From contig JACKOD010000003.1 of assembly GCA_024234505.1 (NCBI GenBank), positions 124,001 through 188,000 on the forward strand: a stretch of DNA of 64,000 bases. Direction: 5' to 3'. A model generated the notes under the pieces. That model saw nothing but the letters and a program-made list of their open reading frames with translations, had not been told where the DNA came from and did no database searches. Of the stretch, positions 42,628-51,057 are shown piece after piece; positions within the stretch are counted from its first letter, which is position 1, and each line of letters opens with the position of its first letter. A program made the position numbers and the translations under genes. Origin of the DNA: Hahellaceae bacterium (GTDB taxonomy: Bacteria > Pseudomonadota > Gammaproteobacteria > Pseudomonadales > Oleiphilaceae).

Positions 42628-43898
42628 AGAGATTTCTTTTTACGCTTCTTAGGCCACATTTTTGCAGTTTTAACTACATTGTCTTTGACTTGTCGAATTT
42701 CAATTCGATAGCTTTGAAGCGTAATGCATACGCTGTTTTCTGGAATGATTTCCAGTGCTTCCATAATAAGACCGTTTAAGGTTTTTGGCCCGCTGAGTGG
42801 TAGGTGCCAGCCTAGTGTTTTGTTAATGGATCGAATAGTTGCAGTGCCGTCAATTAAGTAGCTGCCATCTTCATCGGGAATAATGTCCGGGCTGTTGGCC
42901 GCATAATCGGTCGTAAAGTCGCCGACGATCTCTTCGAGAATGTCCTCCATCGTAGCAATGCCTAAAACGTCACCGTACTCGTCTACGACGATACCGATGC
43001 GCCGCTTCTCCTTTTGGAAATGAATGAGCTGGGTATGCAGCGGTGTGCTTTCCGGAATGAAGTAGGGGTCTCTGCATTCCTTCATCAGGTGGGCTTTGTT
43101 GGGTTCTTCTTCTGTTAGAAATCTCGCGCTGTTGCGTAAATGCAGTACGCCTAAAACGTTGTTGATATCGCCTTTGTAGACGGGGAGTCGGGTGTGCTGG
43201 CTGGATTTGATTTGCATGATGATGGCGTTCATGTCGTCTTCGAGATCAATACCCACGACGTCATTTCGTGGAATCATGATGTCATTAACTGTGACCTGCT
43301 CAAGATCCAGTATGCTCACCAGCATGTCCTGGTGCTTTTGTGGAATGAGAGCGCCCGCTTCATTGACCAGGGTTCTTAGTTCTTCCCGGCTGAGGTTGTC
43401 TGTTCCCTGTTCATCCGTATTTACCCGCAACAGTCGCAGTATGCCGTTCGTAAATAAGTTGACAATCCATACGGCAGGATAAAGCAGTTTGAGCAGGGGT
43501 GAGAGTATGTATGCCGCAGGAAAGGCGACTTTTTCGGGAAAAAGTGCCGCCAGAGTTTTGGGTGTAACCTCCGCAAAAATCAGGATAACGATGGTCAGGA
43601 GTGCGGTGGCTGCGGCTATGCCTGCATCTCCCCAATAGTGAAGAGCGAGGACAGTAGCGATTGATGAAGCGAGAATGTTGACGAAATTGTTTCCAATCAA
43701 AATAACGCCGATGAGTAGGTCTGTTCTGTCAAGAAGCTTGCTGGCTTTGCGTGCGCCTTTGTGCCCGCTTTTTGCCAGGTGCTTCAATCGGTAGCGGTTG
43801 AGGGACATCATTCCGGTTTCGGAGCTGGAGAAAAAAGCCGAAAACGCAATCAGGAAAATAAGTAGTCCAAACAGAAAGGTGGTTGAGCTATCGTCCAA
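42624..43898 (-). CDS. corB: CNNM/CorB-like membrane protein (YfjD)
   Basis: A 424-residue membrane protein: DUF21 domain with four helices in residues 1-180 (FFSSSETGMMSLNRYRLKHL), two CBS domains at about 200-325 (IMIPRNDVVGIDLEDDM), and a CorC_HlyC domain at the end. The family is implicated in magnesium/cobalt efflux or resistance. In E. coli the same neighbourhood, yfjD-ypjD-ffh, is kept, which supports orthology. Stop codons of this gene and of the diguanylate cyclase overlap, so no terminator stands between the convergent genes. Confidence 0.92.
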   Translation of the reverse strand: MDDSSTTFLFGLLIFLIAFSAFFSSSETGMMSLNRYRLKHLAKSGHKGARKASKLLDRTDLLIGVILIGNNFVNILASSIATVLALHYWGDAGIAAATALLTIVILIFAEVTPKTLAALFPEKVAFPAAYILSPLLKLLYPAVWIVNLFTNGILRLLRVNTDEQGTDNLSREELRTLVNEAGALIPQKHQDMLVSILDLEQVTVNDIMIPRNDVVGIDLEDDMNAIIMQIKSSQHTRLPVYKGDINNVLGVLHLRNSARFLTEEEPNKAHLMKECRDPYFIPESTPLHTQLIHFQKEKRRIGIVVDEYGDVLGIATMEDILEEIVGDFTTDYAANSPDIIPDEDGSYLIDGTATIRSINKTLGWHLPLSGPKTLNGLIMEALEIIPENSVCITLQSYRIEIRQVKDNVVKTAKMWPKKRKKKSL

Positions 43899-43962
43899 GT
43901 TAAAAATATCTCTAAGTTATGGGTGTTAATCGCTTTGATGTCGGGTGAGGGTTCGGGTGGCG

Positions 43963-44763
43963 TTAGTGTTTGATAACTAATTCCAGAACCAGTTTGCTGC
44001 CATAGTATCCCAGCATCAGTACAAAGCAGCCCCAGAGTGTCCAGCGGCTGGCAGTTAGTCCTCGCCATCCTGCAATTTGACGACCAATGAGGAGTGTTGA
44101 GAAAATTGCCCATGCCAATATGGAAAGCAGGGTTTTGTGCACTAAGTGTTGGGCAAAAATGTTTTCTATAAAAATCATACCATTAATAATGCTGAGTGTG
44201 AGCAGTATCCATCCGGCCCAAATCATTTCGAAGAGCAGTCGCTCCATTGTCTGAAGTGGGGGGAGATTTCGCAATAAACGACTCGTATAGTTTGTTTTGA
44301 GTTGGCGGTTTTGTAGATAAAGCAGGAAGGCCTGAGCGGCCGCCAGTGTGAATATTGCGTAAGCGAGCACCGAGAGAATAATGTGAGTTAACAGGCCGCT
44401 GCCGGTGGCTTGCAGCTGGTGTGCAGGGATTTCAAAAATTAGCGAGGCCACAAGCGTTGCGGCAGCGAGTGGATACGCAATGAGAAACAGGTTGCGTAAT
44501 GGATGGCGTAACGTCATCAATAAAAGAATGAACACGATCAGGCAGGCAATGAGAGACGATATTTTCAAAAAGCCGAGGTCTGGGCCGTCCATGCCTGCCA
44601 CCATACCGTAGGTTGCAGCGGTATGAGCTAAAACAGCCAGAAAGCCGGTAAGATAGATAAAAAAGGACCTTGCTTGTATCTTTTGATAGTAGATTCCGAG
44701 TTGGTACAGTGTGCCTGTGGCGTAAAGACCGAGTGCGGCTACGCTATAAAAAACGATATTCAT
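43963..44763 (-). CDS. ypjD: CcsA-like inner-membrane protein YpjD
   Basis: A 266-residue integral membrane protein with about eight hydrophobic helices, in the cytochrome c assembly/CcsA-like superfamily. Features include LAHTAATYG near the second helix and LSVLAYAIFTLAAAQAFLLYLQ in the middle. In E. coli YpjD (CorE) is linked to CorC-type magnesium proteins. It reads divergently from ffh, as in E. coli. I choose ATG 44763 (MNIVFYSVAAL) over a TTG at 44790. The 64-base gap to CorB suggests one transcript. Confidence 0.9.
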   Translation of the reverse strand: MNIVFYSVAALGLYATGTLYQLGIYYQKIQARSFFIYLTGFLAVLAHTAATYGMVAGMDGPDLGFLKISSLIACLIVFILLLMTLRHPLRNLFLIAYPLAAATLVASLIFEIPAHQLQATGSGLLTHIILSVLAYAIFTLAAAQAFLLYLQNRQLKTNYTSRLLRNLPPLQTMERLLFEMIWAGWILLTLSIINGMIFIENIFAQHLVHKTLLSILAWAIFSTLLIGRQIAGWRGLTASRWTLWGCFVLMLGYYGSKLVLELVIKH

Positions 44764-44909
44764 TGCGTTGTGTTCCGGAGTAATGTCCAAATTTTACGTG
44801 CGCTTTAAATGATTAAGCGTAAAACGATCTTGGATCCTCATTCGTTTTGTTGTTAACTCTGAGTTATAATTCCGCGTTTACAAATGCTTTGCAACGGACT
44901 TACCTAGCC

Positions 44910-46292
44910 ATGTTCGAAAATTTAACCGACCGTTTATCCGAAAGTCTGCGCAAAATTACCGGCCAGGCAAAACTCACTGAGGACAATATAAAGGATACCT
45001 TAAGAGAGGTGCGGATGGCACTTCTTGAAGCGGATGTAGCCTTGCCGGTCGTCAAAGAATTCATAGAAAGTGTAAAACAGCGTGCCGTTGGGCAGGAGGT
45101 AATGAGAAGCCTGACTCCGGGGCAGGAGTTTATCCGCATTGTAAATGATGAACTCGTGCGGGTCATGGGGGAATCGTGCTCCACACTTAATCTTGCAGCT
45201 CAGGCGCCCGTGGTGGTATTGATGGCGGGCTTGCAGGGGGCGGGTAAAACCACAACGGTGGCCAAACTTGCCCGACTCCTCAAAGAGCGCCATAAGAAAA
45301 AAGTGATGGTGGTTAGCGCGGACGTCTACCGTCCGGCGGCGATACGTCAGCTAGAGACATTGGCTTCGGATGTGGGGGTTGAATTTTTCCCCAGTTCTGC
45401 CGATCAGGATCCTGTTGATATTGCCAATGCTGCTATTGCCAAGGCTAAAGTGCAATATCAAGACGTCCTGCTGGTGGATACGGCGGGTCGTCTTCATATT
45501 GACGAAGAAATGATGGGTGAGATTAAACGGCTTCATTCGGCCATTAATCCGATTGAAACCTTGTTTGTCGTGGATGCCATGACAGGGCAGGATGCCGCTA
45601 ATACGGCCAAGGCATTTAACGCCGCACTGCCTTTGACCGGGGTGATATTGACGAAGACAGATGGTGATGCCCGAGGTGGTGCCGCGTTGTCTGTTCGTGC
45701 TATCACTGGTAAGCCCATAAAGTTTATTGGTGCGGGCGAAAAAACGGATGCATTGGAACCGTTTCACCCTGAGCGTATGGCTTCCCGTATTTTGGGTATG
45801 GGTGATGTTTTATCTTTGATCGAAGAGGCGGAGCGAAAGCTTGATCGAGATAAGGCGGAGAAGCTGACCAAGAAAATATCCAAAGGAAAGAATTTTGATC
45901 TTGAGGATTTTCGTGATCAGCTTCAGCAAATGAAGAATATGGGAGGAATGGCTGGCTTGCTGGACAAACTTCCTGGTATGGGGCAGTTATCGCAAATGGC
46001 GAGCCAGCATGTTAATGATAAAATGCTGGGTCAGTTGGAGGCGATGATTTCTTCGATGACGCCGCATGAGCGTCGCTATCCCGACGTGATCAATAATTCA
46101 CGTAAGCGCCGAATTGCGGCGGGATCCGGCACTCAGATACAGGATGTGAATCGTTTGCTGAAGCAGCACAAGCAGATGCAAAAGATGATGAAAAAGTTTA
46201 CGAAGAAAGGGGCGATGACCAATATGATGCGAGGCATGAAAGGAATGATGCCGCCCGGCGGGGGTGGATTTCCTCCAATGGGGCGCATGTGA
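44910..46292 (+). CDS. ffh: Signal recognition particle protein Ffh
   Basis: The SRP54 GTPase of 460 residues that targets nascent inner-membrane proteins with 4.5S RNA. N domain (MFENLTDRLSESLRKITGQ), then G domain: GLQGAGKTTT, DTAGRLHID, TKTDGDARGG and a Met-rich M domain (QMKNMGGMAG, MRGMKGMM). I choose ATG 44910 because the protein starts exactly like E. coli Ffh. Upstream, TATAAT (44865-44870) is a likely -10. It precedes the rpsP operon, as in E. coli, separated by a hairpin and 164 bases. Confidence 0.97.
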   Translation: MFENLTDRLSESLRKITGQAKLTEDNIKDTLREVRMALLEADVALPVVKEFIESVKQRAVGQEVMRSLTPGQEFIRIVNDELVRVMGESCSTLNLAAQAPVVVLMAGLQGAGKTTTVAKLARLLKERHKKKVMVVSADVYRPAAIRQLETLASDVGVEFFPSSADQDPVDIANAAIAKAKVQYQDVLLVDTAGRLHIDEEMMGEIKRLHSAINPIETLFVVDAMTGQDAANTAKAFNAALPLTGVILTKTDGDARGGAALSVRAITGKPIKFIGAGEKTDALEPFHPERMASRILGMGDVLSLIEEAERKLDRDKAEKLTKKISKGKNFDLEDFRDQLQQMKNMGGMAGLLDKLPGMGQLSQMASQHVNDKMLGQLEAMISSMTPHERRYPDVINNSRKRRIAAGSGTQIQDVNRLLKQHKQMQKMMKKFTKKGAMTNMMRGMKGMMPPGGGGFPPMGRM

Positions 46293-46329
46293 CATCGCAT
46301 ATCTTGTGGTTTAGGCGAAGAATTGTGCA

Positions 46330-46352
46330 GAAAACCTCGAAATGAGGTTTTC
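46330..46352. terminator. Hairpin between ffh and rpsP
   Basis: GAAAACCTC (46330-46338) pairs with GAGGTTTTC (46344-46352) around GAAAT, followed by TTTA. It lies 38 bases after the ffh stop and is a plausible terminator before the rpsP promoter region. Confidence 0.65.
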
Positions 46353-46456
46353 TTTACGCAAAAAATTGAATAAAATACGCGCCCTTTCGAATACCTTGCA
46401 CATGCGTTTGCACTGTGTGTTTGCTAGTTAACTTAATTAACAGGATACAAAGCGAA

Positions 46457-46699
46457 ATGGTAACAATCCGTTTAGCTCGTGGCGGCTCTAAAAAACGCCC
46501 GTTTTATCACTTGACAGTCACTGATAGCCGTAATGCCCGCGATGGTCGTTATATTGAGCGTGTAGGTTTCTTCAATCCTTTGGCTCGCGGTCAGGAAGTT
46601 CGCCTGAACGTAAATGACGAGCGCGTAAAATACTGGATCGGCACTGGCGCGACTACATCTGAGCGCGTTGCGAGCCTGTTGAAAGAAAAAGGCCTCTAA
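46457..46699 (+). CDS. rpsP: 30S ribosomal protein S16
   Basis: An 80-residue small-subunit protein: begins MVTIRLARGGSKKRPFYHLT, the family signature. ATG 46457 is used; the open frame upstream is without a family counterpart. First gene of the conserved rpsP-rimM-trmD-rplS operon. Confidence 0.98.
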   Translation: MVTIRLARGGSKKRPFYHLTVTDSRNARDGRYIERVGFFNPLARGQEVRLNVNDERVKYWIGTGATTSERVASLLKEKGL

Positions 46700-46738
46700 G
46701 TTTCGGTTCAGACATTGGGCCAGGTGCCGGGGGTGGTT

Positions 46739-47272
46739 ATGAGTGATGCAAAAGCCGATTCTTTGGCTGTGCTCGGGAAGATAACCTCGGTATACGGTAT
46801 TAAGGGGTGGGTAAAAGTGTTGTCATACACTGAGCCTCACTCAAATATACTTAAGTATCGTCACTGGACTCTGGATCTTAATGGCCGGAAGTTTACTTTG
46901 GAATTACTGGAAGGTAAGCCCCACGGTAAAGGACTGGTTGCGAGGTTGAGCGGTTGTTCTGATCGGGATCAGGCCGCCGGATTGTGCGGAGCATTGATAT
47001 CTGTCGATGCGAATCTGCTACCGGCGCTGGAAGAAGGTGAGTATTATTGGCACCAGCTGGAAGGGCTGACGGTCAGATTGACTGATGGCCGGGAGCTGGG
47101 CACAGTGAGTTATCTTCTTGAAACCGGATCAAACGATGTGTTGGTTGTCAAAGGCACTGCCAGCAGCATCGACAAGAAAGAAAGATTGGTACCTTATCTG
47201 CCTGGACAATTTGTTCAGCAGGTGGATCTCGAAAATCGACAGATTGTCGTCGATTGGGATCCGGAGTTCTAG
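46739..47272 (+). CDS. rimM: Ribosome maturation factor RimM
   Basis: A 177-residue assembly factor that binds S19 and helps 30S head maturation. The N-terminal domain has AVLGKITSVYGIKGWVKV, and the C-terminal PRC-barrel contains EEGEYYWHQLEGLTVRL. ATG 46739 (MSDAKADSLAVLG) gives the normal length. It lies 39 bases after rpsP and ends 2 bases before trmD. Confidence 0.96.
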   Translation: MSDAKADSLAVLGKITSVYGIKGWVKVLSYTEPHSNILKYRHWTLDLNGRKFTLELLEGKPHGKGLVARLSGCSDRDQAAGLCGALISVDANLLPALEEGEYYWHQLEGLTVRLTDGRELGTVSYLLETGSNDVLVVKGTASSIDKKERLVPYLPGQFVQQVDLENRQIVVDWDPEF

Positions 47273-47274
47273 GT

Positions 47275-48030
47275 GTGTGGATCGGAGCGGTATCCCTGTT
47301 TCCTGAAATGTTTAGCTCGGTCGTCGATTATGGCGTCACAGGCAGAGCAGTCAGAAACGGTATTGTACAGTTTGAATGCTGGAATCCGAGAGATTTTACT
47401 GAGGACAAGCATAGAACCGTAGATGATCGTCCTTATGGCGGTGGTCCCGGCATGTTGATGAAGGTTGAACCTCTTGAAAAGGCCATCAGAGCGGCTAAAC
47501 AGTCTGCCGGTGATGGGGTTCGGGTTCTCTACATGTCGCCGCAGGGGAGACGGTTTGATCAGGAAGGTGCGCGCTATCTGGCCGGCTTTGATAAGTTGTT
47601 GCTGGTAGCCGGTCGATATGAAGGTGTCGATGAGCGCCTGATTGAAGCTGAGATTGACGAAGAGTGGTCGCTTGGTGATTTTGTGCTGAGTGGCGGGGAA
47701 ATTGCCGCTATTGCAGTCATTGATGCGGTTGCACGCCTGCTGCCGGGCGTTTTGGGACATGATTTGTCGGCGGCACAAGATTCCTTTTTTGAGGGATTGC
47801 TAGATTGTCCACATTATACCCGTCCTGAAATTTATGCGGGTGTACCAGTACCTGAGGTGCTGTTGAGTGGACATCATGAGCAAATCAGACGTTGGCGCCA
47901 GAAGCAGGCGTTGGGTCGAACATGGCAGCGGCGACCTGATCTGTTGGAACATCGTTCACTTGATCAGGTAGAGCGTGAACTGTTGGCAGAATTTATCCGA
48001 GAGTGTGAAGCCTCCGGCAATATTGTCTGA
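47275..48030 (+). CDS. trmD: tRNA (guanine-N1)-methyltransferase TrmD
   Basis: A SPOUT-fold methyltransferase of 251 residues making m1G37 in tRNA, which prevents frameshifting. It starts at GTG 47275, two bases after the rimM stop, giving MWIGAVSLFPEMF as in E. coli TrmD. Motifs: RPYGGGPGMLMK, VAGRYEGVDERLIE and the trefoil-knot SLGDFVLSGGEIAA. Translational coupling with rimM is likely. Confidence 0.97.
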   Translation: MWIGAVSLFPEMFSSVVDYGVTGRAVRNGIVQFECWNPRDFTEDKHRTVDDRPYGGGPGMLMKVEPLEKAIRAAKQSAGDGVRVLYMSPQGRRFDQEGARYLAGFDKLLLVAGRYEGVDERLIEAEIDEEWSLGDFVLSGGEIAAIAVIDAVARLLPGVLGHDLSAAQDSFFEGLLDCPHYTRPEIYAGVPVPEVLLSGHHEQIRRWRQKQALGRTWQRRPDLLEHRSLDQVERELLAEFIRECEASGNIV

Positions 48031-48057
48031 GGACAGGGTTTTTCTTAGGAGCATACA

Positions 48058-48414
48058 ATGAGCAGCAAGAACAATATCATCAATCAGATTGAAACTGAGC
48101 AGATGACCAAACAGGTTCCTGAATTCGGTCCAGGTGACACTGTTGTGGTACAAGTTAAAGTTAGAGAAGGCGATCGTGAGCGTTTGCAGGCATTTGAAGG
48201 TGTGGTTATCGCCAAGCGTAATCGTGGCCTGAACTCTGCGTTTACGGTGCGTAAAATTTCTTACGGTGTAGGTGTGGAGCGTACGTTCCAGACTTTCAGC
48301 CCTATGGTTGACAGCGTATCAGTCAAGCGTCGTGGTGACGTGCGTCAGGCTAAACTTTACTACCTGCGCGATCTTAGTGGTAAGGCTGCTCGTATTAAAG
48401 AGAAGCTTAACTAA
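48058..48414 (+). CDS. rplS: 50S ribosomal protein L19
   Basis: A 118-residue large-subunit protein at the 30S-50S interface. Signature text RLQAFEGVVIAKRNRGLNSAFTVRK is split here as RLQAFEGVVIAKRNRG and FTVRKISYGVGVERTF. Last gene of the operon, closed by a strong terminator 43 bases after its stop. ATG 48058 follows an AGGAG site. Confidence 0.98.
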   Translation: MSSKNNIINQIETEQMTKQVPEFGPGDTVVVQVKVREGDRERLQAFEGVVIAKRNRGLNSAFTVRKISYGVGVERTFQTFSPMVDSVSVKRRGDVRQAKLYYLRDLSGKAARIKEKLN

Positions 48415-48456
48415 GATAGTTGCTTCATCTGCATTGCAGATGGACGACATAGTCTT

Positions 48457-48499
48457 TAAAAAAAGGGTGGATAACGTCAATGTTATCTGCCCTTTTTTT
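48457..48499 (+). terminator. Rho-independent terminator of the rpsP operon
   Basis: An A-run and GGG pair with CCC and a T7 run; inside, GATAAC (48470-48475) pairs with GTTATC (48482-48487). A strong two-part stem with a T-tail following rplS. Confidence 0.9.
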
Positions 48500-48605
48500 A
48501 TGGGGCATGAAATGTCGAATCTGATTTGTGCGTTTTGTTTCTGCATGACATGCCGGGTGAAAAGTGTTAATTGTCACAGGCTGGAAATAGGCGAGGATTT
48601 GAAAT

Positions 48606-49499
48606 TTGCAGTCGCTTGTGCTGATTGATCGATTTGTCGATTCGCTTTGGCTGGAAAAAGGATTGGGGCGCCATACGTTGGACGCCTATCGATCAGATTT
48701 AACGCTGTGCGCCCATTGGTTGCGGGTGCATAAGCATCTGGAGTTGGCTGAAGTAACCCCTGATGGTTTGATGGACTATTTTGGCAGTCGTTTCCGTGAA
48801 GGTTTTAAAAGTAGTTCTGCCGCGCGATTGCGCTCTAGCCTGCGTCGTTTCTTTCGTTTCTGTATGAGAGAAGGTTATGTGAAGGAGGATCCGACATTAA
48901 TGCTTGTTGCTCCCAGGTTGGGCAGACGATTGCCCGATACTTTGAGCGAGCACGATGTTGATATGCTTTTAGCGGCGCCTGACACGGCAGAAGTTCTGGG
49001 ATTGCGGGATCGGGCGATGCTGGAATTGCTTTATGCTTGTGGTCTGCGTGTTTCGGAATTGGTTGGATTGACGGCTTCGGATGTTAACACTCGGCAGGGG
49101 GTGGTACGCGTTGTGGGTAAGGGGGGGAAAGAGCGAGTGATACCGATGGGCGAAGACGCGCTTTCCTGGCTCAATGATTACTATCGAGAAGCTCGCCCGG
49201 CCTTGGTGTCGGGAAGACCGTGTGATGCCCTATTTCCGAGTTTGCGCGGAGAGTTTATGACGAGGCAAACCTTTTGGCACAGAATTAAAAAATATGCGCT
49301 GGTGTGCGGTATTCGTTCGGCATTATCGCCGCATACGTTGAGACACGCTTTTGCTACGCATCTGTTGAATCACGGAGCTGATTTGCGAGCAGTTCAGTTG
49401 TTACTGGGTCATAGCAGTCTATCTACAACTCAGATATATACCCATGTTGCCAAACACCGTTTACGACAAATGCATACCCTTCATCATCCACGTGCGTAG
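48606..49499 (+). CDS. xerD: Site-specific tyrosine recombinase XerD
   Basis: A 297-residue recombinase that resolves chromosome dimers at dif with XerC. The catalytic set is complete: R148 in ACGLRVSEL, K172 in VVGKGGKER, H243 and R246 in HTLRHAFATH, H269 in LLGHSSLSTT and Y278. It starts with TTG 48606 behind AGGA; GTG 48618 is an alternative. XerD rather than XerC is chosen because dsbC and recJ follow as in E. coli. Confidence 0.95.
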   Translation: MQSLVLIDRFVDSLWLEKGLGRHTLDAYRSDLTLCAHWLRVHKHLELAEVTPDGLMDYFGSRFREGFKSSSAARLRSSLRRFFRFCMREGYVKEDPTLMLVAPRLGRRLPDTLSEHDVDMLLAAPDTAEVLGLRDRAMLELLYACGLRVSELVGLTASDVNTRQGVVRVVGKGGKERVIPMGEDALSWLNDYYREARPALVSGRPCDALFPSLRGEFMTRQTFWHRIKKYALVCGIRSALSPHTLRHAFATHLLNHGADLRAVQLLLGHSSLSTTQIYTHVAKHRLRQMHTLHHPRA

Positions 49500-49638
49500 C
49501 TCATCGATATCCTGTGCTAGTCTGGATAGCGCAAATGCATTAGTTAAATGTGACTTGGGTATAATGCGTACTCAATGATAGTCTAGGTGTGTGGACGTAT
49601 ATTTTTACGCAAACAAGAATACTTGAATGAGGTGATGT

Positions 49639-50361
49639 GTGTTGAGAAAAGTAATATTGGCGAGCCTTTTGGGCATATCTTGTCATATTTTTGCAGAAGA
49701 GGTGGCGCCAGAACAGCACGTCAGGCAGGTATTTGAAAGCACGCTACCCGGAGTGGAAGTGACTTCGGTAAGAGCGGCTCCTATTCAGGGCTTTTATCAG
49801 GTGATGACTGCGGACGATCGACCTTTGCTGATATCAGAGGATGGACGTTTTATCCTGACAGGCGATATTTATGAAATATCTGCGGGAAAAATTTCCAACC
49901 TGAGCGAGAAGGATCGGATGGTGTCTCGGGCAGAGCTTTTTAAGGAGCCAGAGTCTGAACTCTTTGTATTTAAGCCGGAAGGCGAAGTAAAAGCACGAAT
50001 TGCGGTTTTTACCGATATCGATTGTGGCTATTGCAGAAAATTGCACGCAGAGATTCCCAGACTGAATGCGCTGGGGGTTCAGGTGAACTATTTTGCTTAT
50101 CCCCGAGCCGGTGTCGATTCGCCTTCTTATGACAAAATGGTGTCTGCATGGTGTGCTGAAAATCGTAACGAAGCGTTGACTAAGGCTAAAGCTGGTCAGG
50201 CGATCGCACCCAAGCTATGTGAAAATCCGGTTAAAAAACAGATGGGGCTGGGCCATCTTGCCGGTGTGACCGGGACGCCCGCGATAGTTTTGGAATCCGG
50301 AGAACTGCTCCCGGGTTATTTGCCTGCAGATGAGTTAGCTAAGCAGTTGTCTATTCGGTAG
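49639..50361 (+). CDS. dsbC: Thiol:disulfide interchange protein DsbC
   Basis: A periplasmic disulfide isomerase, 240 residues. A signal peptide (KVILASLLGISCHIFA) is followed by an N-terminal dimerisation domain and a thioredoxin domain with CGYC at 129-132 and the cis-Pro loop VTGTPAIV. It starts at GTG 49639 with a GAGGTGA site. It follows xerD by 139 bases, as in many gammaproteobacteria. A signal-sequence Cys (residue 15) lies before the likely cleavage. Confidence 0.96.
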   Translation: MLRKVILASLLGISCHIFAEEVAPEQHVRQVFESTLPGVEVTSVRAAPIQGFYQVMTADDRPLLISEDGRFILTGDIYEISAGKISNLSEKDRMVSRAELFKEPESELFVFKPEGEVKARIAVFTDIDCGYCRKLHAEIPRLNALGVQVNYFAYPRAGVDSPSYDKMVSAWCAENRNEALTKAKAGQAIAPKLCENPVKKQMGLGHLAGVTGTPAIVLESGELLPGYLPADELAKQLSIR

Positions 50362-50418
50362 TTATTGTGGAAAGCAGCAGTTATTTTGGAAAACAGAAAT
50401 TGTTGTGGAAAAGACTGA

Positions 50419-50457
50419 CTGCTAAAAAAAGGGGGGGGTAACCCCTTTTTTAGCAGC
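50419..50457. terminator. Convergent terminator between dsbC and a small lipoprotein gene
   Basis: CTGCTAAAAAAAGGGG pairs with CCCCTTTTTTAGCAG around GGGGTAA, a stem of about 15 bp with one bulge. It serves both strands, and the lipoprotein stop codon (50450-50452) lies within its right arm. The G8 run at 50431-50438 lies in the left arm and loop. Confidence 0.9.
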
Positions 50458-50683
50458 GAAGCCCGCTTTCTGATTTGCGGCGATCGCACTCTTGTTGAAT
50501 ATTCTTGCATCTTTGTGCGCCGCCAGGCGATAAGTCACTTTGTTTGCATTCGCTATAGGCTTCTTTAAGGTCGTAATTGCTGTAACTTTTAAAAGAATTG
50601 GCATCACCACAGCCCGTCAGAAAAAGCGCGATAAAGAGTACACCTGACGTAATATGTTGCCCGAAAGCGCCAAAGTGGCGCAT
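50450..50683 (-). CDS. Small hypothetical lipoprotein
   Basis: A 77-residue lipoprotein: signal helix (SGVLFIALFLTGCGDANS) with lipobox LTGC. The mature part is Cys- and Lys-rich (AYSECKQSDLSPGGAQRCKN, QQECDRR) and may form disulfides. The start at ATG 50683 follows AAGG; a longer frame to 50752 would bury the lipobox. No family recognised. It stands alone between dsbC and hom on the other strand. Confidence 0.65.
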   Translation of the reverse strand: MRHFGAFGQHITSGVLFIALFLTGCGDANSFKSYSNYDLKEAYSECKQSDLSPGGAQRCKNIQQECDRRKSESGLRC

Positions 50684-51057
50684 GAGCCTTGCTATATTTT
50701 GATCACCTGCCTTTGTTTGCAAAACGTTTCTCCAATCGTGAGTGGACAGCATTTATTATTCAATCAGATCAGTTTAGTCGTTTTTCGATGTGATGCAGAT
50801 TTGATGTCGGTGGGTCGGGCGAACTGATTACGGACGACTTGGTTTTTTTCGGTTCGGAAAAGAGATAATATGGCCCGTTTAGCATGCCTTGCGGCGCGTG
50901 GGTTTGTCGCTGGCCTGTGTTGTAGACACTGGAGTTGTGCCGTTTATTTTTTAAATATAAGCATTGAAAATTGGTAAACGGAAGGGCGCGAATAAATAGT
51001 TCAGACGTTGGTGTTTTCAATCATTAGCCACAGTTTTTAATCATCGAGGTAAATAAC
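50684..51057. promoter_or_regulatory. Intergenic region upstream of hom
   Basis: A 374-base region between the leftward lipoprotein and rightward hom. TTGGTT (50839-50844) and GATAAT (50864-50869) are 19 bases apart, a possible weak promoter. I found no leader peptide rich in Thr or Ile codons and no classic attenuator, although hom-thrC genes can be attenuated in other bacteria. No supported gene is present. Confidence 0.35.

Noticed and set aside
50769..51020. 83-residue minus-strand ORF upstream of hom
   Set aside because: No ribosome site or family likeness; it lies across the probable hom promoter.
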